A program made the translations under genes and the position numbers. The notes beneath the pieces are model-generated. The model had not been told where the DNA came from. It saw nothing but the letters and a program-made list of their open reading frames with translations, and made no database searches. Positions 6,999-7,791 of a DNA stretch of 7,791 nucleotides are shown here, piece by piece. Source of the stretch: JBJKRW01 sp046704445 (lineage in GTDB: Bacteria; Patescibacteriota; Microgenomatia; UBA1406; GWC2-37-13); contig JBJKRW010000124.1 of assembly GCA_046704445.1 (NCBI GenBank), forward strand, positions 1 to 7,791. Reading direction: 5' to 3'. Positions within the stretch are counted from its first letter, which is position 1. The number at the start of each line of letters is the position of its first letter.

Positions 6999-7050
6999 TT
7001 TCGGATTTCGTTTCCGTATGAACCAGAAAAGAACGATTTGTCGCATATAA
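6982..7050 (+). CDS. Possible 22-codon leader ORF in the lipoprotein-methyltransferase gap
   Basis: An ATG at 6982 follows AGGAG (6975-6979) by two bases and opens a 22-residue basic peptide that ends with TAA at 7048-7050. Three bases after the stop, in the same frame, is an ATG at 7054 that continues into the methyltransferase. The TAA-N3-ATG arrangement resembles the coupled junction at 261-253. The peptide resembles nothing I know, and the Shine-Dalgarno spacing is short. It could be a translated leader, a former N-terminal extension of the methyltransferase, or chance. Confidence 0.17.
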   Translation: MKSSIIFGFRFRMNQKRTICRI

Positions 7051-7089
7051 TCCATGTTCAGCAAGAGAAACGCAATTCATACTGATTCT

Positions 7090-7791
7090 ATGAAGCAGTG
7101 TCCCATATGTCATTCCACACATGTAGTTCCGGCACATACCAAAAATACATATACGTACCTTCTATGCAAATCATGCAATACGCTTTTTCTCTATCCCGTT
7201 CCTGATGCAAAGAAACTAACACAGTATTATCAATCGGACTTTACGTATCATAACGGCAGAGCAGACGAGCAAAGAACACGAACCAGGGCGAAAAATATAT
7301 TGCGGAAACTACACAGTCTGAATCCCTTCGGAAAAACAATCCTTGATGTAGGAACCGGACACGGATTTTTCCTGGACGAAGCAAAAAAATACCGCATGCG
7401 TATATATGGTATAGAGCCGTCTAAAGCCCTATATTATACATCATCGCGTATCCCCGGAGTACATCTGGCTAACGTCGATATCACCACTTATCTTGACGGA
7501 CAAAAAAAGAAATTTGACTTTATCTCTCTCATCCATGTCATTGAACATCTTCCTGATCCCGCCCATACCATTCAAAAACTTCTGGAGCTGTTGAATCCGG
7601 GCGGAGTCCTTTACGTAGAAACGCCCAATCTCGACAGTCACATCTATACATCGCAAAAAGATTCATACATATTTTTGACGCCACCCGACCACATCTGGAT
7701 ATTTTCTCAACGATCATTCGAACAAATGCTCGCAGGTATTCCCCGTATTTTCTTAACCTCCGTCACAACATCCACCTTTCCTGAACACTTT
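7090..7791 (+). CDS. Class I SAM-dependent methyltransferase with N-terminal zinc ribbon, 5' part
   Basis: The first 234 codons of a methyltransferase are present and the gene continues past the window. Four cysteines in two CxxC pairs (C4/C7 and C26/C29) form a small zinc-ribbon-like knuckle, as in the Methyltransf_13/23-type proteins of sugar and polysaccharide clusters. The Rossmann-fold SAM site follows: motif I ILDVGTGHG (84-92), the acidic end of strand 2 in YGIEPS (106-111, E109), IHVIEHLPDP (148-157), and the post-motif strand LLNPGGVLYVETPN (167-180). It would transfer a methyl group, plausibly to a sugar or glycan end, although the acceptor is unknown. I chose the ATG at 7090 because the CxxC normally begins right at the N-terminus. 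The upstream in-frame ATG at 7054 would add 12 residues. Neither start has a Shine-Dalgarno. It may form a two-gene unit with the lipoprotein. Confidence 0.9.
   Translation, partial: MKQCPICHSTHVVPAHTKNTYTYLLCKSCNTLFLYPVPDAKKLTQYYQSDFTYHNGRADEQRTRTRAKNILRKLHSLNPFGKTILDVGTGHGFFLDEAKKYRMRIYGIEPSKALYYTSSRIPGVHLANVDITTYLDGQKKKFDFISLIHVIEHLPDPAHTIQKLLELLNPGGVLYVETPNLDSHIYTSQKDSYIFLTPPDHIWIFSQRSFEQMLAGIPRIFLTSVTTSTFPEHF

Noticed and set aside
7003..7017. CGGA/TCCG inverted repeat as a terminator after the lipoprotein gene
   Set aside because: The stem is only four base pairs and no T-run follows, so it is not a credible intrinsic terminator.
1..7791. tRNA, rRNA, CRISPR repeats, insertion-sequence ends or long direct repeats
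   Set aside because: Reading both strands I saw no cloverleaf, regular spaced repeat, transposase motif or terminal inverted repeats. The gene density leaves no gap longer than about 120 bases.

Overview
The window is a slice of a bacterial surface-polysaccharide locus: moderately AT-rich, densely packed and entirely chromosomal in character. Nothing in it looks like a phage, plasmid, insertion sequence, CRISPR array or structural RNA. TAA, TAG and TGA all end genes, so the standard code applies. Few starts have a convincing Shine-Dalgarno sequence, and several sit just downstream of a TATAAT-like box, which suggests leaderless or near-leaderless mRNAs. The taxon cannot be fixed. The mix of compact GT2/GT4/GT39 enzymes with an O-antigen-ligase-like membrane protein would fit an uncultivated lineage such as Patescibacteria (CPR) or Omnitrophota, but this is only a guess.

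Positions 1-6364 hold one leftward, probably single-operon cluster. In transcription order it has a GT39/ArnT-like membrane glycosyltransferase, a WaaE-like GT2, a long protein fusing a GT2 rhamnosyltransferase-type domain to a Wzx-type flippase, a GT4, a second WaaE-like GT2, and the 5' part of an O-antigen ligase/polymerase-like gene that carries an in-frame TAA at codon 49. Genes overlap or lie 3-58 bases apart. Together they outline a Wzx/Wzy-type pathway. Cytoplasmic GT2 and GT4 enzymes would build a lipid-linked repeat unit and the flippase half would move it across the membrane. A polymerase or ligase (apparently broken here) and the GT39 enzyme would act on the outer face. The initiating phosphoglycosyltransferase, sugar-nucleotide genes and chain-length regulators are not in view.

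Positions 6365-6425 are a short divergent promoter region. Two back-to-back sigma70-like promoters appear to use the same few bases, on opposite strands, as their -35 boxes.

Positions 6426-7791 run rightward: a small lipoprotein of unknown family, a 121-base gap with a possible promoter and a tiny SD-led ORF, and the 5' part of a class I SAM methyltransferase with an N-terminal zinc ribbon that runs off the window.

The points most worth a second look are the GT2-Wzx fusion, the nonsense-interrupted polymerase/ligase gene, the shared -35 divergent promoters, and the leaderless-type start sites.
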